Shown here: positions 62,453 through 64,000 of the stretch, piece by piece | Layout of the letters: the number at the start of each line of letters is the position of its first letter | How positions within the stretch are numbered: the stretch's first letter is position 1 | Assembly: GCA_033852095.1 (NCBI GenBank) | Contig: JAWSVD010000134.1 | Location: forward strand, 1-64,000 | Reading direction: 5' to 3' | Origin: CALCKW01 sp033852095 | GTDB lineage: Bacteria; Pseudomonadota; Gammaproteobacteria; CALCKW01 | Length of the DNA stretch: 64,000 nucleotides | Notes under the pieces: model-generated | Databases searched by the model: none | The model's input: the letters and a program-made list of their open reading frames with translations, nothing else | Told to the model about the DNA's origin: nothing | Position numbers and translations under genes: made by a program

Positions 62453-64000
62453 ATGAGCTTGATGTTCAGCGGGATCGGCGTATCCCGTGGCATCGGCATT
62501 GCGACCACCCGGTTGCTGCTGCGCGACAAGCTTGAAATCCGCGAACGCAGCATCACCAAAGCCCGGGTCAAGGCCGAGATAAAGCGCTTCGATCAAGCCA
62601 TCGAAACCGCCCAGCGAGAGCTGGAAGCTGTACGCAAATCCATCCCCACCGACGCCGGCGCCGACATCAGCTCCTTCATCGAGACACATTTGCTGATGAT
62701 GTCGGACGAAGCTTTTGTCAACCAACCCCGCATCACTATTGGCGAGCAATTGGTCAACGCCGAGTGGGCGCTGCACCAACACCGCGAAGCGATCATCAAA
62801 GTCTTTGAAGACATGGATGACCCCTACCTCTCCACGCGGAAAAATGACATCAATCACGTCGCAGACGCGGTCCTGCACGCACTGCAACACGGCGATAAAC
62901 GGCGCATCAAAACTGGCGAACAGGAGTGGGAAGGCGTCATTGTCGTCGCCGACGACCTGACCCCAGCCGACACTGTCATCATGCAACACCAGGGCGTGGC
63001 CGGCTTCATCACTGAATCCGGTGGCCAGCTGTCACACACGGCTATCCTCGCACGCAGCCTGGGCATCCCGGCCATCGTCGGCATCCACAGCGCTCGCCGC
63101 TACATCCGCGACGGCGAAACCGTGGTAATGGACGGCGCCTCTGGCCTGGTTGCCGCCGACCCGCACGAAAAAACAATCGCCCTGTACCGCAAACGCCAGC
63201 GCGAGCAAAAACGCGCACTGCGCGAGCTGGAAAAACTGCGCGATGCAACCGCTGAGACCGCCTGCGGCACGCCCATCAATTTGCTGGCAAACATCGAGAA
63301 CGATGACGACATCAAGGCGCTGCGTCGCGCCAACGCGGTCGGCGTCGGGCTCTACCGCACCGAGTTCCTCTACATGAACCGGGATGGCATCCCGACCGAG
63401 GAAGAACACTTTCAGGTCTACAGCAAGATCATCCGCGCCCTCAAGGGCGCTCCTTTCACCATTCGCACGGTCGACCTGGGTGCAGACAAACAATCTGCGC
63501 ACACCGAAAAGGGCCCGCAAGAGCGCAACCCCGCACTTGGATTGCGCGGCATCAGGCGCTGCCTGCACGAACCCGCCCTGTTCGTGCCGCAGCTGCGCGC
63601 CATCTTGCGCGCTGCCGCCAAGGGACCGGTGAACATCTTGCTGCCCATGCTGACCAACCTCGACGAGATACAACAGACCCGAGCCGTGCTGGATCGAGTG
63701 CGCACCGCGCTGCTCGAAGAGGGCCGCAAGGTCGGTGAAAACATCCAATTGGGCGGCATGATCGAGGTGCCCGCCACCGCTATCGCTGCGGATCAATTCG
63801 CGCGCGAACTCGACTTCATGTCCATTGGCACCAACGACCTGATTCAGTACACCCTGGCCATCGACCGCATCGACGACCACGTCAACTACCTCTATGACCC
63901 CCTGCACCCGGCGGTACTGCTGCTGATCAAAAACGTGCTCGACGCGGGCAGAAAACGCCGCGTGCCCGTGTCTATGTGCGGGGAAATGGCCGGCGACGAA
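62453..64000 (+). CDS. ptsI: PTS enzyme I, cut by the window edge
   Basis: 516 residues are seen before the window ends; usual length is about 575. The active His195 lies in GGQLSHTAILARSLGIPAIVG; the PEP-binding barrel (VGLYRTEFLYMNRDGIPTEE, SIGTNDLIQYTLAIDR, and the beginning of VPVSMCGEMAGDE) is intact. There is no N-terminal GAF domain, so it is of the PtsI type and not PtsP (EI-Ntr). Starts one base after the HPr gene stop. Confidence 0.92.
   Translation, partial: MSLMFSGIGVSRGIGIATTRLLLRDKLEIRERSITKARVKAEIKRFDQAIETAQRELEAVRKSIPTDAGADISSFIETHLLMMSDEAFVNQPRITIGEQLVNAEWALHQHREAIIKVFEDMDDPYLSTRKNDINHVADAVLHALQHGDKRRIKTGEQEWEGVIVVADDLTPADTVIMQHQGVAGFITESGGQLSHTAILARSLGIPAIVGIHSARRYIRDGETVVMDGASGLVAADPHEKTIALYRKRQREQKRALRELEKLRDATAETACGTPINLLANIENDDDIKALRRANAVGVGLYRTEFLYMNRDGIPTEEEHFQVYSKIIRALKGAPFTIRTVDLGADKQSAHTEKGPQERNPALGLRGIRRCLHEPALFVPQLRAILRAAAKGPVNILLPMLTNLDEIQQTRAVLDRVRTALLEEGRKVGENIQLGGMIEVPATAIAADQFARELDFMSIGTNDLIQYTLAIDRIDDHVNYLYDPLHPAVLLLIKNVLDAGRKRRVPVSMCGEMAGDE

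Noticed and set aside
1..64000. CRISPR array, prophage or insertion sequence
   Set aside because: No regularly spaced repeats, transposase, integrase or phage structural genes were seen; all large frames are core genes or their shadows.

Overview
The window is chromosomal core sequence of a gammaproteobacterium. This follows from the full division and cell-wall (dcw) cluster, a type IV pilus locus of the pilSR-pilABCD-coaE type, the lpt-rpoN-hpf-ptsN-rapZ block and the sspAB-petABC block. The rRNA-processing, cell-envelope and pilus gene orders resemble those of Pseudomonas and marine relatives (Cellvibrionales-like), while the PTS block with HPr kinase resembles Xanthomonas. I cannot place it more finely from sequence alone. 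Genes are tightly packed: most neighbours in operons overlap by 1 base (TGATG or TAATG) or 4 bases (ATGA). I see no prophage, insertion sequence, CRISPR array or tRNA gene.

Layout. 1-180: a short family of interspersed repeats. 169-1871: pgeF and rluD, divergent from bamD (2023-2754). 3190-11843: type IV pilus region with the sensor kinase pilS, a short PilR-like regulator without its sigma-54-activating domain, a sigma-54 promoter, three tandem pilin genes, pilB, pilC, pilD and coaE. 12001-16451 (minus): mutT, argJ, secA. 16599-17060: a DciA-like gene. 17321-35044 (minus): lpxC and the dcw cluster from mraZ to ftsZ, preceded by a promoter and a 10-bp-spaced MraZ box array. 35417-35776 (minus): RNase P RNA. 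35959-40029: rsmI divergent from lpoA-yraN-diaA. 40145-43985 (minus): sspBA and petABC. 44192-48095: nif3-like gene, a DegS/AlgW protease, an outer-membrane barrel protein, a LysE-family exporter and a YkgJ-family protein. 48085-53462 (minus): hisC-hisD-aroG-hisG-murA. 53626-57454: yrbG, kdsD, lptC, lptA, lptB. 57716-59794: rpoN and hpf. 59907-64000: ptsN, hprK, rapZ, HPr and a truncated (by the window edge) enzyme I gene.

How the parts fit together. Envelope growth dominates: precursor synthesis (murA to murG, mraY, ddl), septal synthesis (ftsI, ftsW, lpoA), LPS first committed step (lpxC), LPS core precursor (kdsD) and transport (lptABC), plus outer membrane protein insertion (bamD) and envelope stress sensing (degS). 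RpoN, encoded here, is expected to read the pilA promoter also found here. The regulatory phosphotransfer system (enzyme I, HPr, PtsN) lies next to HPr kinase and RapZ.

Most interesting points: the AAA+-less PilR beside a well-formed sigma-54 pilA promoter and a perfect 19-bp palindrome; the three paralogous pilins, the last with a broken prepilin motif; a promoter with an overlapping 12-bp inverted repeat ahead of ptsN-hprK; a DAHP synthase gene inserted in the his cluster; the lack of kdsC and of the mla-ibaG genes at their usual places; and a probable CTG start for the YkgJ-family gene.
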